From Saccharimonas sp963550135 (lineage in GTDB: Bacteria; Patescibacteriota; Saccharimonadia; Saccharimonadales; Saccharimonadaceae), in NCBI GenBank assembly GCA_963550135.1, contig CAUVBP010000003.1, positions 1-64,000 of the forward strand: DNA of 64,000 nt. Reading direction: 5' to 3'. A program made the position numbers and the translations under genes. Shown here piece after piece: positions 56,344 through 64,000 of this stretch. Under the pieces are notes generated by a model. That model was not told the DNA's origin and did not search any database. It saw nothing but the letters and a program-made list of their open reading frames with translations. Numbering within the stretch: position 1 is the stretch's first letter; each line of letters opens with the position of its first letter.

Positions 56344-56483
56344 AAAAAGCCTCCAGGCTAGCGACTGATATTCCCCGCTTATTGCAAGGTGGGTTCTCTC
56401 ACAATATTCCCACGAGAATACTGCTGTTGAGATCCCTATCAATGATTTGTTAGGAAAATCATATACGCTGGTGCCTAAGAGGC
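56344..56483 (-). ncRNA. 6S RNA candidate upstream of rnpB
   Basis: About 140 nt folding end to end: closing stem GCCTC/GAGGC plus AGGC/GCCT, an open central region, then GGGATCTCA with TGAGAGAACCC and a TATTC/GAATA tip. It ends in TTTTT, which runs into the rnpB -10. A TATAAT box lies a few bases upstream, inside the end of the M50 gene. The long hairpin with a central bubble and the terminal U-run fit 6S (ssrS), but the length is short and no consensus comparison was possible. Confidence 0.4.
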
Positions 56484-56502
56484 TAATTATATTGTACCAC
56501 GA

Positions 56503-57150
56503 CTACCCGCCAAAAACGATAGAGAATCCTTTTAGTATGTTTACGATTATAAAGTTCATATAAGTGACTATTAACGAACCGCCGACCATAACTATGGCAA
56601 AAATCAATAAAACACCATATCTCTCTATGGTATCAAAAATAATCCTCACAAAGTCAGGAGCAAGCGCATACAGTACCCGCGATCCATCCAATGGTGGTAT
56701 CGGAATTATATTGAAAGCAAAAAACCCCAAATTCACCATTGTAAAAGCCGTTAATACAGAGTTCAACGAAGAACCCGCCTCGGACTTAGAGACTACAAGT
56801 ATTGCGTACGCTACAAACGCTAAAAAGAAGTTCACTAACGGACCGCTTATAGCTACCAATGCCACTCCAATCTCGCCATGCTTTATATTGCTTGGGTTAA
56901 AAGGTACTGGTTTTGCACCACCAAAGATTGGCACGCTAGCCCCAGTTGTCATGTTTGTGATAATTATTATCATCGGCAGTAATATAGTCATATACGGATC
57001 TATATGTTTTATCGGATTCAAAGTTAATCTGCCAAAATCATACGCAGTTCGATCACCCAAACTATTTGCCACCAAGCCGTGAGCTAATTCATGCAACGTC
57101 ATCGACACAAATATCACCACCAAAACAATAATTATATACAGAACATCCAT
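56503..57150 (-). CDS. Site-2-protease-type (M50) membrane metalloprotease
   Basis: 215 aa with about five helices. Zinc site HELAHG in helix 1 (VIFVSMTLHELAHGLVANSLGD), NPIKHIDP, FGGAKPVPFNP and the third ligand region NIIPIPPLDGSRVLYAL. No PDZ domain, so SpoIVFB/YwhC type rather than RseP. Cleaves membrane proteins inside the bilayer. Substrate unknown. Confidence 0.88.
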   Translation of the reverse strand: MDVLYIIIVLVVIFVSMTLHELAHGLVANSLGDRTAYDFGRLTLNPIKHIDPYMTILLPMIIIITNMTTGASVPIFGGAKPVPFNPSNIKHGEIGVALVAISGPLVNFFLAFVAYAILVVSKSEAGSSLNSVLTAFTMVNLGFFAFNIIPIPPLDGSRVLYALAPDFVRIIFDTIERYGVLLIFAIVMVGGSLIVTYMNFIIVNILKGFSIVFGG

Positions 57151-57173
57151 CTAATTTATCATTGTACCAGCTC

Positions 57174-57202
57174 TTGACGAAGAATCAAAACCAGAGTATA
57201 CT
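57174..57202 (+). promoter_or_regulatory. Promoter of rpmB
   Basis: TTGACG (57174-57179), 17-bp spacer, TATACT (57197-57202). Confidence 0.75.
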
Positions 57203-57245
57203 AGGACAGATTGATAATAACCGTAATTAAGAAGTGGAATCTACA

Positions 57246-57446
57246 ATGGCAGCACGATGTGAGCTGACTGGCAAAGGCAAGCAGTTTGGAAACAAAGTAA
57301 GTTTCTCTCTGCAGCGCAACAAGCGAGTGTTCAAACCCAATCTTCAAAGAAAGACTCTCGTTGTTAATGGTAAAAAAATCACCATGGTACTTTCAACGAA
57401 GGCTATACGCACACTCAAGAAAAAAGGTATCATAGCTTCAGCCTAA
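57246..57446 (+). CDS. rpmB: 50S ribosomal protein bL28
   Basis: 66 aa from ATG 57246 (an upstream GTG at 57234 is less likely). MAARCELTGKGKQFGNKVSF, KRVFKPNLQRK and the MVLSTKAIRTLKKKG end match L28. Only one of the zinc cysteines is left, so the zinc-free form. Monocistronic, with its own promoter and terminator. Confidence 0.93.
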   Translation: MAARCELTGKGKQFGNKVSFSLQRNKRVFKPNLQRKTLVVNGKKITMVLSTKAIRTLKKKGIIASA

Positions 57447-57456
57447 GCCACAAAGT

Positions 57457-57490
57457 AAAATCCCCCTACAACAGGGGGATTTTATTATTT
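57457..57490. terminator. Terminator after rpmB
   Basis: AAAATCCCCC-TACAACA-GGGGGATTTT, T-rich on both sides; also serves the convergent MBL-fold gene. Confidence 0.88.
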
Positions 57491-57504
57491 AACCTTAGAC
57501 TATA

Positions 57505-58161
57505 TTATCTCGTTCGCGACAATATGTACGCCGTTAATACCGTTGGTAGCGAGGAGTCATTCTTTACTTTTAGTTTAGATACATTTTCGACAGGCGCACC
57601 CATTTCTTTAACAAAAACTTCGGCCGAATCCTGTGGCACTTCATAAGATATACCGCTATCAGCATAATGTATCGGCACGACAACCTTCGGGCTAATAGCA
57701 CGAACCAAAGCCACAGCGCTCGTGGCGTCAAGCGTATAGCCAGATCCACCGACCGGAACTATTAGGATGTCTATCACTCCAAGATTTTCTAATTGATCAT
57801 CGTTTAATTTTGGTTCGATGTTACCAATAACACCTATAGCAACATTACCGCATTCTACCCGATAAATTGTATCTAGTTTTTCATTGCTACCGCTATCAAG
57901 ATGTCGAACAGCAGCAATTCCTTTTATAACAAAATCTCCTATTTCGTATTCGCCAGGACCATTAACTACGAGCTTTGCGCCATCCGCCTTAACAGCGAAG
58001 CGATCCTCGGTAGCAAGTTCAACGCAACCGGTAGTTTTGGCATCTTTTAATCCAATCAACGACAATTTCGGATCTGTAATAATAGTAGTCTTTTTACCCG
58101 AAAGTACAATCGTGTTTCCGCCTTTGTATTCTATGTCAAACACTCTTTTTTCCTCCTTCAT
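57505..58161 (-). CDS. Degenerate metallo-beta-lactamase-fold protein
   Basis: 218 aa. MBL-type strand order (FDIEYKGGNTIVLSGKKTTIITDP, VVNGPGEYEIGDFVIKGIAAV, IDILIVPVGGSGYTLDATSAVALVRAISPKVVVPIHY), close to the UPF0173/L-ascorbate-lactonase-like group. The HxHxDH metal motif is missing (RHLDSGSNEKLD at that place); only the last His (PIHY) is kept. Probably not a normal hydrolase. Operon with the wHTH gene three bases upstream. Confidence 0.65.
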   Translation of the reverse strand: MKEEKRVFDIEYKGGNTIVLSGKKTTIITDPKLSLIGLKDAKTTGCVELATEDRFAVKADGAKLVVNGPGEYEIGDFVIKGIAAVRHLDSGSNEKLDTIYRVECGNVAIGVIGNIEPKLNDDQLENLGVIDILIVPVGGSGYTLDATSAVALVRAISPKVVVPIHYADSGISYEVPQDSAEVFVKEMGAPVENVSKLKVKNDSSLPTVLTAYILSRTR

Positions 58162-58163
58162 TT

Positions 58164-58775
58164 CTATCGCTGCAGAATATTTTCACTATCTACTACAACT
58201 TCGTGTCTGCTTGATAATATATCATTAATGAACCTATCGTGCACGCTCAAGCGATAATAGAATTCGTCGTACAGCATTCTACTAAACGTTAGCTGCCTAC
58301 CAACCTTTATTTCTATTCCATTTACTACATCCGCTACACGTTTAGATTCGACATTACCGACAATCAACAAATCAACCTTGCTCGCTGAACCGCGAACCAA
58401 TGCGCCTGCTGCTATCACAATTTTTGCTTTAGGCAAAGCCGCCAGAGCAATTCGCCAATCGTCTGTCTCGCTACTAGCAGATTGTTTTGAAAATCTTTTT
58501 GGTTTTTGCTTGCTAACATCATTATTAGTAAAAATCTCTTTGAGCGGTTTGTAGTGAATGTAAGAGCGGTTAATCTCGTAATATAGTTTATTATCGTTTG
58601 TATTACTCAGCAGCACACCAGCATCAAGCATATTGGATAGCTCTCTGCGCACAGAATTTATCTGTTCGCCAATCAACCGCGTAATCTCGCGGACATAAAA
58701 CGACTTTCCAGGATTGTTAAGAAAGAGATGTAGAAGTTTTACCCTCGTTTTTGAACCAAATAATGCGTCAATCAT
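58164..58775 (-). CDS. Winged-helix regulator with nucleotidyltransferase-like C-terminal domain
   Basis: 203 aa. N-terminal wHTH (ALFGSKTRVKLLHLFLNNPGKSFYVREITRLIGEQINSVRREL...AGVL), then about residues 110-200 with GALVRGSASKVDLLIVGNVESK, an echo of the MNT pattern GSxxxxxSDIDLLVV with the second acidic position changed. Related proteins are common in CPR. Possibly an autoregulated repressor of the MBL gene. Confidence 0.65.
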   Translation of the reverse strand: MIDALFGSKTRVKLLHLFLNNPGKSFYVREITRLIGEQINSVRRELSNMLDAGVLLSNTNDNKLYYEINRSYIHYKPLKEIFTNNDVSKQKPKRFSKQSASSETDDWRIALAALPKAKIVIAAGALVRGSASKVDLLIVGNVESKRVADVVNGIEIKVGRQLTFSRMLYDEFYYRLSVHDRFINDILSSRHEVVVDSENILQR

Positions 58776-58807
58776 ACCGTAAACCCTTTAGTATAAGAGT
58801 ATCATAT

Positions 58808-59737
58808 CTAAGAGCTCTTATCTAGATTGTTCACGATGTAGGTCCATGCTTCATCAATACTAAACCATTTAATATCCTTATTCCGCCTCAGCCAAGTAAG
58901 CTGGCGTTTAGCCAACCGCCAATCTAGCACACAAAGTTTTCGCTCAAGTTCAATCTCGTTAATTGTGCCATCTAGATATTGTTTGATAAGCGGATAGACA
59001 TTCCCAGTCATTGCCTCGTTGTACCAGCCCCACTTCTCTGCCGCGCGTATAGCTTCATTTATTGTCGTATTACCTACAATATTTTTTGCCCGCTCTTCAA
59101 TTCTGCTTCTTAGGATATCTCTGTCTGTCGCTATACCTACTAGTATAGTATTGCTAATTATTTTATCATTTTTGAGAGGATCTTCCCCCCTGCGTAGAAT
59201 AGCGTTAATAATATGTCGCTTATTTTTTATATTTTTTGGCAATTTAACGTTGTTTTTTTCGCAATGATATATAAGCTGCTCTAACGATTTATTCTCAAGT
59301 TTACGCCGTTCATCAAGATTGTTTGAACATGCCGTAAATTTAAAATCGTACAGTACGCTATCGATATACAAACCAGTACCGCCAGCTATAATCGGCAGAT
59401 GCCCGCGTGAACGAATTTCGCTAATCTTTTGCTGAGCATACACCTTAAAATTTGCTGCCGTAAACCTCTCTCCTGGATCGACCATATCAATGCCCCAATG
59501 CGGTATCCCTTGTTGTTCTTCAGACGTAGGTTTAGCTGTACCGATATCGAGTCCGCGATAAATTGCTCGCGAGTCAGCCGAGATGACCTCACCGTTAAAT
59601 TTTTTAGCGATCCGAATCGCTAGCTCAGTTTTGCCGCTAGCAGTCGGACCAGCAATAACGACTAGCGGCAAATCTATTACGTAAGCTGCTGCTAGCAATT
59701 TATTATCGCGCTCAACAGCGGCAGCTAATTTTTTCAT
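58808..59737 (-). CDS. miaA: tRNA dimethylallyltransferase
   Basis: 309 aa. P-loop VVIAGPTASGKTELAIRIAKKF, GEVISADSRAIYRGLDIGTAKP, HWGIDMVDPGERFTAANF and GGTGLYIDSVLYDF. Makes i6A37 in tRNAs reading UNN codons. Start overlaps the thrS stop by one base. Has a short extra N-terminus (MKKLAAAVERDN) before the P-loop. Confidence 0.95.
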   Translation of the reverse strand: MKKLAAAVERDNKLLAAAYVIDLPLVVIAGPTASGKTELAIRIAKKFNGEVISADSRAIYRGLDIGTAKPTSEEQQGIPHWGIDMVDPGERFTAANFKVYAQQKISEIRSRGHLPIIAGGTGLYIDSVLYDFKFTACSNNLDERRKLENKSLEQLIYHCEKNNVKLPKNIKNKRHIINAILRRGEDPLKNDKIISNTILVGIATDRDILRSRIEERAKNIVGNTTINEAIRAAEKWGWYNEAMTGNVYPLIKQYLDGTINEIELERKLCVLDWRLAKRQLTWLRRNKDIKWFSIDEAWTYIVNNLDKSS

Positions 59738-61551
59738 TATTGGATGCTCTGAATGTATTCAGCTAGTTGATCAATAGAAACCTGCTCCTCGCCCGCGCGA
59801 GTACGAACGCTAACGACACGTGCAGCCTTATCCTTTGGACCAACTATAATTTGTACTGGAATTTTTACAACAGTCGCCTCACGGATTTTTTTGCCTAACG
59901 ACTCATTACGCGTATCTGCTGTGAATCTTACTTCGTTGTATTTTATAGGACGCATCAATACCTCTGTTTTTAGCACTGATGTAATTTCATCAACATAGTC
60001 ATTTACTGTATCATTGACTGTAAGAATACGAACCTGTTCAGGTGCAATCCAGAATGGAAACCAGCCAGCCGTATGCTCAATGAACACGCTCAAAAAGCGT
60101 TCAATTGAACCAAGCAATGCACTGTGAATCATTACTGGACGCTCCGAATCGCCAGACTCATTTATGTATTCAAGGCCAAAACGTTCAGGCTGGACAAAGT
60201 CTAACTGCACTGTCGCAACCTGATGTTCTCGTCCAATCGCATCAGTCGCCATGAAGTCTATTTTTGGCCCATAGAAAGCTGCTTCACCTTCTTGCTCAAA
60301 ATAGTCAAGACCTTTAGCGACGACTGCAGCTTTGAGTTGAGATTGGGCTGATTGCCACAATTCTAACTCGCCCAAATAGCCTTCGCCATCGTCGCGGTAA
60401 CTTAATCGCACGCGTAATTTCATACCAACGATATCGTACAATTCTTGCGCGCAAGCTAGCAAATTATTAATTTCTTGTTCAATTTGGTCGGGCCGGCAAA
60501 AGACGTGGCTGTCGTCCTGAGTTAACGAACGTACGCGGCTCAAACCGCCTAGTTCACCAGTTTTCTCGTCGCGGTAGTCGGTCGTTGTTTCTAAATAACG
60601 TATCGGCATCTCGCGATAACTACGCGGCTGCGAGGCAAAAATCTGAGTATGATGCGGACAGTTCATCGGCTTGAGCGCCATCTTGTCGCTAGTCTCTTGG
60701 CTAGTCACCAAAAAAAGTTCGTCGCCAAATTTTGCCCAATGTCCTGATGCTTCGTATAAATCCTTCTTGGTGATATGTGGTGTCCAAACTTTCGTGAAAC
60801 CGTATTTTTGGCGCAGCTCGTTCGATAACTGCGCTGCCTTTTCGCGCAGAACCGTACCGCGCGGCGTAAACAACGGCAAACCGATGCCAACAAGCGGTGA
60901 CATAGTATAAAGATCAAGTTCTTTACCAAGCTTACGATGATCGCGCTTCTTTGCCTCTTCTAGCATATCCAAGTAACCGTCCAGTTCAGCTTGAGTCGCA
61001 AAAGCGACACCGTACAAACGCTGCATCTGCGGGTTGTTCTCATTACCGCGCCAATACGCACCAGCAACGCGCATTAGCTTGAAAGCTCCAACCTTGCCGG
61101 TGCTTTCAACGTGACCGCCACGACATAAGTCAGTATAATCACCCTGCGAATATAACGATACAGTGTCAACCTTGCTTTCATTATCGCTGGCAGAACCAAG
61201 CTTCTGGCCCGCTAGGTCTTTCGCTATTGTCGTACCTGACCGTTTCAAGTCGTTAAGCAATTCAATTTTGTAAGGCTGATCGTTTTCTTTCGCCCAAGTT
61301 ATCGCCTTATCAACCGGCACATCTTGACGCGTAAACGGCAGATCGCGTGCAATAATACTTCGCATTTCTTTCTCGATTCGGCTAAAATCATCCTCCGATA
61401 TCTTTACATCACCAAGATCAATATCGTAGTAAAAACCATTATCAATAGCCGGCCCAACACCGAATTTAGCCTGCGGCCATAAATGCTGCACCGCCTGCGC
61501 CATAATATGCGCCAAACTGTGCCGCATTGATTGTAATTGCTGTTCGTTCAT
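59737..61551 (-). CDS. thrS: Threonyl-tRNA synthetase without TGS domain
   Basis: 604 aa from ATG 61551 with AAAGGAGG upstream. It begins directly with the editing (N2) domain (MRHSLAHIMAQAVQHLWPQAKFGVGPAI, HSxAHxxA) and so lacks the usual N-terminal TGS/N1 domain. The catalytic core has the zinc ligands in ALKPMNCPHHTQIF and later His, motif 2 YRDEKTGELGGLSRVRSLTQDD, HVFCRPDQ; anticodon domain QVRILTVNDTVNDY. A longer start at 61617 lies inside the T-box and is rejected. Confidence 0.95.
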   Translation of the reverse strand: MNEQQLQSMRHSLAHIMAQAVQHLWPQAKFGVGPAIDNGFYYDIDLGDVKISEDDFSRIEKEMRSIIARDLPFTRQDVPVDKAITWAKENDQPYKIELLNDLKRSGTTIAKDLAGQKLGSASDNESKVDTVSLYSQGDYTDLCRGGHVESTGKVGAFKLMRVAGAYWRGNENNPQMQRLYGVAFATQAELDGYLDMLEEAKKRDHRKLGKELDLYTMSPLVGIGLPLFTPRGTVLREKAAQLSNELRQKYGFTKVWTPHITKKDLYEASGHWAKFGDELFLVTSQETSDKMALKPMNCPHHTQIFASQPRSYREMPIRYLETTTDYRDEKTGELGGLSRVRSLTQDDSHVFCRPDQIEQEINNLLACAQELYDIVGMKLRVRLSYRDDGEGYLGELELWQSAQSQLKAAVVAKGLDYFEQEGEAAFYGPKIDFMATDAIGREHQVATVQLDFVQPERFGLEYINESGDSERPVMIHSALLGSIERFLSVFIEHTAGWFPFWIAPEQVRILTVNDTVNDYVDEITSVLKTEVLMRPIKYNEVRFTADTRNESLGKKIREATVVKIPVQIIVGPKDKAARVVSVRTRAGEEQVSIDQLAEYIQSIQ

Positions 61552-61569
61552 AATGAACCTCCTTTTTAG

Positions 61570-61721
61570 AAAATATAAAAGCACGCAAGCGTTTTTACGC
61601 GCGTGCCTCGGTCCCAAAAACGGGAGGTTCCACCTTGGCTATTACTCTTGCTCCGACTTTTTACGTGCGCCGCAACCGCCAACACGAGACTCAAGAGGTG
61701 GTTAGACTCCGTCAACGTCTA
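61570..61721 (-). promoter_or_regulatory. T-box riboswitch with terminator upstream of thrS
   Basis: AAGG-TGGAACC-TCCC (bulge TGGAACC at 61632-61626), with TCCC/GGGA as A2 and partly matched GCC/GGC and GG/CC pairs as A1. Then an intrinsic terminator (GCACGC 61606-61601 with GCGTGC 61586-61581, inner GCG/CGC) ending in TTTTATATTTT. Transcriptional attenuation by uncharged tRNA-Thr is expected. UGGA implies a U discriminator on that tRNA. Stem I and specifier not resolved. Confidence 0.65.
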
Positions 61722-61727
61722 CTTAGT

Positions 61728-61779
61728 ATATTACTGGCTATTCTGTCATATTGCAATACGTATTGATTTCTGCTACCAT
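61728..61779. promoter_or_regulatory. Back-to-back promoters sharing one palindromic -35
   Basis: TTGCAA at 61751-61756 is its own reverse complement. Plus: 17-bp spacer to TACCAT (61774-61779), TGC before it, for tRNA-Val. Minus: 17-bp spacer to TAATAT (61733-61728) for thrS. Confidence 0.7.
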
Positions 61780-61790
61780 TAAGTGCAGCT

Positions 61791-61867
61791 GGGCGATTAG
61801 CTCATTTGGCTAGAGCGCTTCATTGACGTTGAAGAGGTGAGAGGTTCGAATCCTCTATTGCCCACCA
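61791..61867 (+). tRNA. tRNA-Val (anticodon GAC)
   Basis: 77 nt, CCA encoded. Anticodon loop TTGACGT within CTTCA/TGAAG; T-loop GTTCGAATC; acceptor GGGCGAT/ATTGCCC with one G-T pair. Starts about 12 bases after the -10. Confidence 0.93.
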
Positions 61868-61880
61868 GAGCAATCATGTA

Positions 61881-61914
61881 ACTTGCCGTAATTTAGACGG
61901 CAAGTTTTTTATTT
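61881..61914 (+). terminator. Terminator of tRNA-Val
   Basis: ACTTGCCGT-aatttag-ACGGCAAGT followed by TTTTTTATTTT. Confidence 0.88.
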
Positions 61915-62019
61915 TGCATAATATTTTATGCACAAATATTAAAAGTTTTCCACGTCGTTATTCGGTGTCTAATCAATATTTCTATGCGTCTGGTGATATA
62001 TTTTCGTAGATTATCGAAT

Positions 62020-62048
62020 TTGACAAAAAATAATACTTATGCTAATAT
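62020..62048 (+). promoter_or_regulatory. Consensus promoter of the 29-codon ORF
   Basis: TTGACA (62020-62025), 17-bp spacer, TAATAT (62043-62048), TGC before the -10. The same -10 and TGC as at the KGG promoter. Confidence 0.75.
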
Positions 62049-62054
62049 AAAAGC

Positions 62055-62144
62055 ATGGCTAAACAACATACCAAAACAAAATCTACAACATATAAAAAGC
62101 AATCTCGGCTAAGCCGCTATACCATTTACTACGAGCTCAAATAA
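62055..62144 (+). CDS. Leaderless 29-aa basic peptide
   Basis: The ATG is six bases after the -10, so the mRNA should begin at or next to the start codon. The product starts MAKQHTKTKSTTYKKQSRLS and ends YTIYYELK: rich in Lys, Arg, Thr and Tyr, very basic. It recalls small ribosomal or RNA-binding proteins but matches none I know. Too short for usual gene finders. Confidence 0.5.
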   Translation: MAKQHTKTKSTTYKKQSRLSRYTIYYELK

Positions 62145-62321
62145 CGTAACAAGCTGAACTGCTTCGCTTGGTATTGTAATCACGTAAAGTAATTCAGTAT
62201 CTCGCGACCAGTGTTGGTAGTCTCAGCTAAAAGACTAACCTTTCGTTTACTATAATAATTTGTTTTTAATATAAACTCACCTGTCACCCATTTTTATTTA
62301 GCTTAAAACTTAATGATAATT
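62145..62321. other. Gap after the small ORF
   Basis: Contains one imperfect hairpin, GGTAGTCT with AGACTAACC around 62215-62243, then TTTCGTTT, a possible weak terminator for the 29-codon ORF. Nothing else seen. Confidence 0.35.
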
Positions 62322-64000
62322 TTATAATTTTGATTTACGTCTAGCTTTCTTGAGAGCATCCTTCTTGGCCTTTGTTTTAGCACGCGACGATAGTGTTGCC
62401 TTGTCGGTTACATCAAATTTCTCAAGATATTTACCTAACAACAAATGCGTCTGCGCTGCCATTGATGCTGCAGAACTATAACAGATTGATATAACAGGCA
62501 TCAGAAACCATTGCAAAACCATAAAAACGGTTCGCGAACGCTTATAGCGTTCTGGACGAGGAGGCAGCATCTTCAGCATCAGTAAAATCGTAATAAATAT
62601 TCCGATAACTGCTACCTGTTGAATGTGGCTAACTATTAGCGGCAGAGCATGCGCAGAAATATTTCTGGAAGCTTCGGGATTGGTTAATAATGGCACCCAC
62701 GCACCAAAAGCAACCAATATTGACATTGTAGCTAGGCTAACATGGTTATCAATTAGTCGTATGAATCTTGCTAATGTTTCCCAAAAAGGAGCTGTTCGCT
62801 GGCGCGTAAATAATCTGACTGCTACATACGGTATATCCGAAGCACCATACCCCCAGCGCCGCAACTGCTTAAACTGGCTGATAAGTGTTGCTTTAAATGT
62901 ATCTGATAACACGGCATCTTGATATACAGGAACATGGATTGGCATAACACTATAATCACCTTTAAAGTAAAAATAACTGCGCCAATACTGATGCCCATCC
63001 TCAACAATACTGCGCTTACTCCAGAAATCCATACTCACAAGCGCCGAAAGCGGCTGGCTATGAGCTGCAAAATTACGCAAAGCATGCGGCCGCATACTAC
63101 CAATAATAGTCCAAAACGAATTGCCCGTTGCTAGCACCCGCATTGGCGCTGGTGCATCCCAAATATTGCCAAAATACAAGGCCACCGGCTGATATGATAG
63201 TCTTTCGCGGTTAGGGGTAACAGCATATTTATACGCCACATAATCAAAATAGGTTGAGTAAGGCCGATTATCGCTATCAAGGGTTGTAACGATTACTTGG
63301 TTATATTCAATCTTTTTATTGTCGCACCACTGCTTGAGGTCATAGCCTGCATACGTAATATTTGGACCCTTGCCCGGTATCTCGTCCGGCAAATCTTTAG
63401 GGTGTTGAATAATCCGAAAGTCGCAAAATACGCCAGCGTATTCATCACGAAGACGTCTGGCAGTCTCTGCCATCTGCTCGCCGCCGCGTTCTTCGTAAGC
63501 CAAATATACAATCAACCTCTCGTTCGGATATGTTGTATTATTTACTGACTCTACCGTCGGCTTCAATACTTCGTAAGACTCGTTATAAGCAGCAATTAGT
63601 ACTGCATGATAAATATCTCTGGGATCTATGATCTGCAACTCGCCTTTTTCGATAGACAGAATAGTTTGCTGATGCACATCAGCTTCAAAATCTTTTTTAT
63701 TAATTTTAATCTCGGGCGACTTGCCCGCAGCAGCCTGCGATAAATCATCAAGTCGAGCACTCCAATCAATTTTCTCGGCCCGAACAAGTTGCCGGTGTCC
63801 CAGCAAAGTTCTATAAGAAATGCCTATAGCCTTAACAAACGTAGTTAACACCAATAACAATAAGTAAATAGCTGCCAGAAAAGGACTAAATACTGATAAA
63901 ACTACTAGCAAAATTAACATGCCATAGCTTATTAACGCTGGCAGCATCTCAAAAAAACGATAAAGCTTCGACCTTTTGCCAAGAGGAATTTCTAAGTCTG
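62322..64000 (-). CDS. Membrane-bound family 2 glycosyltransferase, N-terminus outside window
   Basis: At least 559 aa; the frame is open to the window edge (DLEIPLGKRSKLYRFFEMLP before the first internal ATG at 63947), so the start is missing. Two N-terminal helices, GT-A catalytic region (AVLIAAYNESYEVLKPTVESVNN, VIVTTLDSDNRPY with the DxD-like DSD, SIVEDGHQYW for the ED acid, FKQLRRWGYGASD for the QxxRW motif), then helices and a Lys-rich tail. Processive cellulose-synthase-like enzyme; likely makes an extracellular polysaccharide. Confidence 0.85.
   Translation of the reverse strand, partial: DLEIPLGKRSKLYRFFEMLPALISYGMLILLVVLSVFSPFLAAIYLLLLVLTTFVKAIGISYRTLLGHRQLVRAEKIDWSARLDDLSQAAAGKSPEIKINKKDFEADVHQQTILSIEKGELQIIDPRDIYHAVLIAAYNESYEVLKPTVESVNNTTYPNERLIVYLAYEERGGEQMAETARRLRDEYAGVFCDFRIIQHPKDLPDEIPGKGPNITYAGYDLKQWCDNKKIEYNQVIVTTLDSDNRPYSTYFDYVAYKYAVTPNRERLSYQPVALYFGNIWDAPAPMRVLATGNSFWTIIGSMRPHALRNFAAHSQPLSALVSMDFWSKRSIVEDGHQYWRSYFYFKGDYSVMPIHVPVYQDAVLSDTFKATLISQFKQLRRWGYGASDIPYVAVRLFTRQRTAPFWETLARFIRLIDNHVSLATMSILVAFGAWVPLLTNPEASRNISAHALPLIVSHIQQVAVIGIFITILLMLKMLPPRPERYKRSRTVFMVLQWFLMPVISICYSSAASMAAQTHLLLGKYLEKFDVTDKATLSSRAKTKAKKDALKKARRKSKL

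Noticed and set aside
61552..61617. Upstream thrS start adding 22 residues
   Set aside because: It would translate through the T-box terminator and lacks a ribosome site; the ATG at 61551 has AAAGGAGG.

Overview
The window is a 64 kb stretch of a compact bacterial chromosome that I read as Candidatus Saccharibacteria (TM7, Patescibacteria/CPR). This rests on protein style and content (paired DUF5663-type proteins, several LPxTG-anchored surface proteins, a VirD4/TraG-like ATPase, a WxL-like surface cluster, very short intergenic gaps), a broken-up rRNA locus, and the look of the 16S ends. TGA is used as a stop (several ATGA overlaps), so this is not a recoded Gracilibacteria/SR1 genome. No transposase, integrase, CRISPR array or replication origin was recognised.

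Layout. 1-3.3 kb: 5' two thirds of ileS behind a DUF4145 gene and an ileS-type T-box. 3.3-9.1 kb: surface-protein cluster (LiaF-like, DUF916-like, small WxL-like, LANTG-anchored, and a large RCC1-repeat/WxL-like protein broken by two G-tract frameshifts). 9.1-12.9 kb: ftsA-ftsZ-nrdR plus a thioredoxin-like/VKOR redox pair. 12.9-16.9 kb: map, adk, yqeY, rpsU, recJ and a small regulator. 17-21.1 kb: phosphoribosyltransferase-like gene, priA, def, fmt. 21.2-24.1 kb: two DUF5663 paralogs and a 655-aa repeat/coiled-coil protein. 24.2-25.5 kb: a GC-rich transcription unit made almost entirely of consecutive perfect hairpins. 25.6-31.7 kb: LPKTG proteins, infB, rpsA, a ROK kinase and an HExxH protein. 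31.7-39.8 kb: KGG protein, small-RNA candidate, 5S and 23S, three tRNAs plus a tRNA-like minihelix, a small membrane protein, a C39-like protease, and 16S. 39.8-44.8 kb: PAP2-like, gyrA, gyrB. 44.9-51.1 kb: LPHTG surface protein, membrane proteins, VirD4-like ATPase. 51.1-53.2 kb: gene-poor segment with RNA candidates and tmRNA. 53.2-64 kb: comM, infC-rpmI-rplT, rnpB, a 6S candidate, M50 protease, rpmB, MBL-fold protein, wHTH protein, miaA, thrS with T-box, tRNA-Val, a leaderless 29-codon ORF and a membrane glycosyltransferase running off the end.

How it works together. Most of the window is translation and replication core: initiation (infB, infC, def, fmt, map), ribosomal proteins, rRNA/tRNA, tmRNA, RNase P, two T-box-controlled synthetases, gyrase, PriA, RecJ. 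The rest is surface display, expected of an epibiont. Promoters are very regular (17-bp spacers, TGn-TATAAT extended -10), and many genes start 6-8 bases after the -10, so leaderless mRNAs look common. rRNA is split into three units: 16S alone, tRNA-Ala/Ile/Val, and 23S-5S.

Most unusual: (i) a complete low-molecular-weight protein tyrosine phosphatase domain, with its CX5R and DP catalytic motifs, inserted inside IleRS; (ii) the hairpin-array transcription unit at 24.2-25.5 kb; (iii) a tRNA minihelix-like unit between tRNA-Ala and tRNA-Ile; (iv) divergent thrS and tRNA-Val promoters sharing one palindromic TTGCAA -35; (v) an NrdR without its zinc-ribbon cysteines; (vi) two small-RNA candidates. 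All calls were made by eye; no database search or folding program was run.
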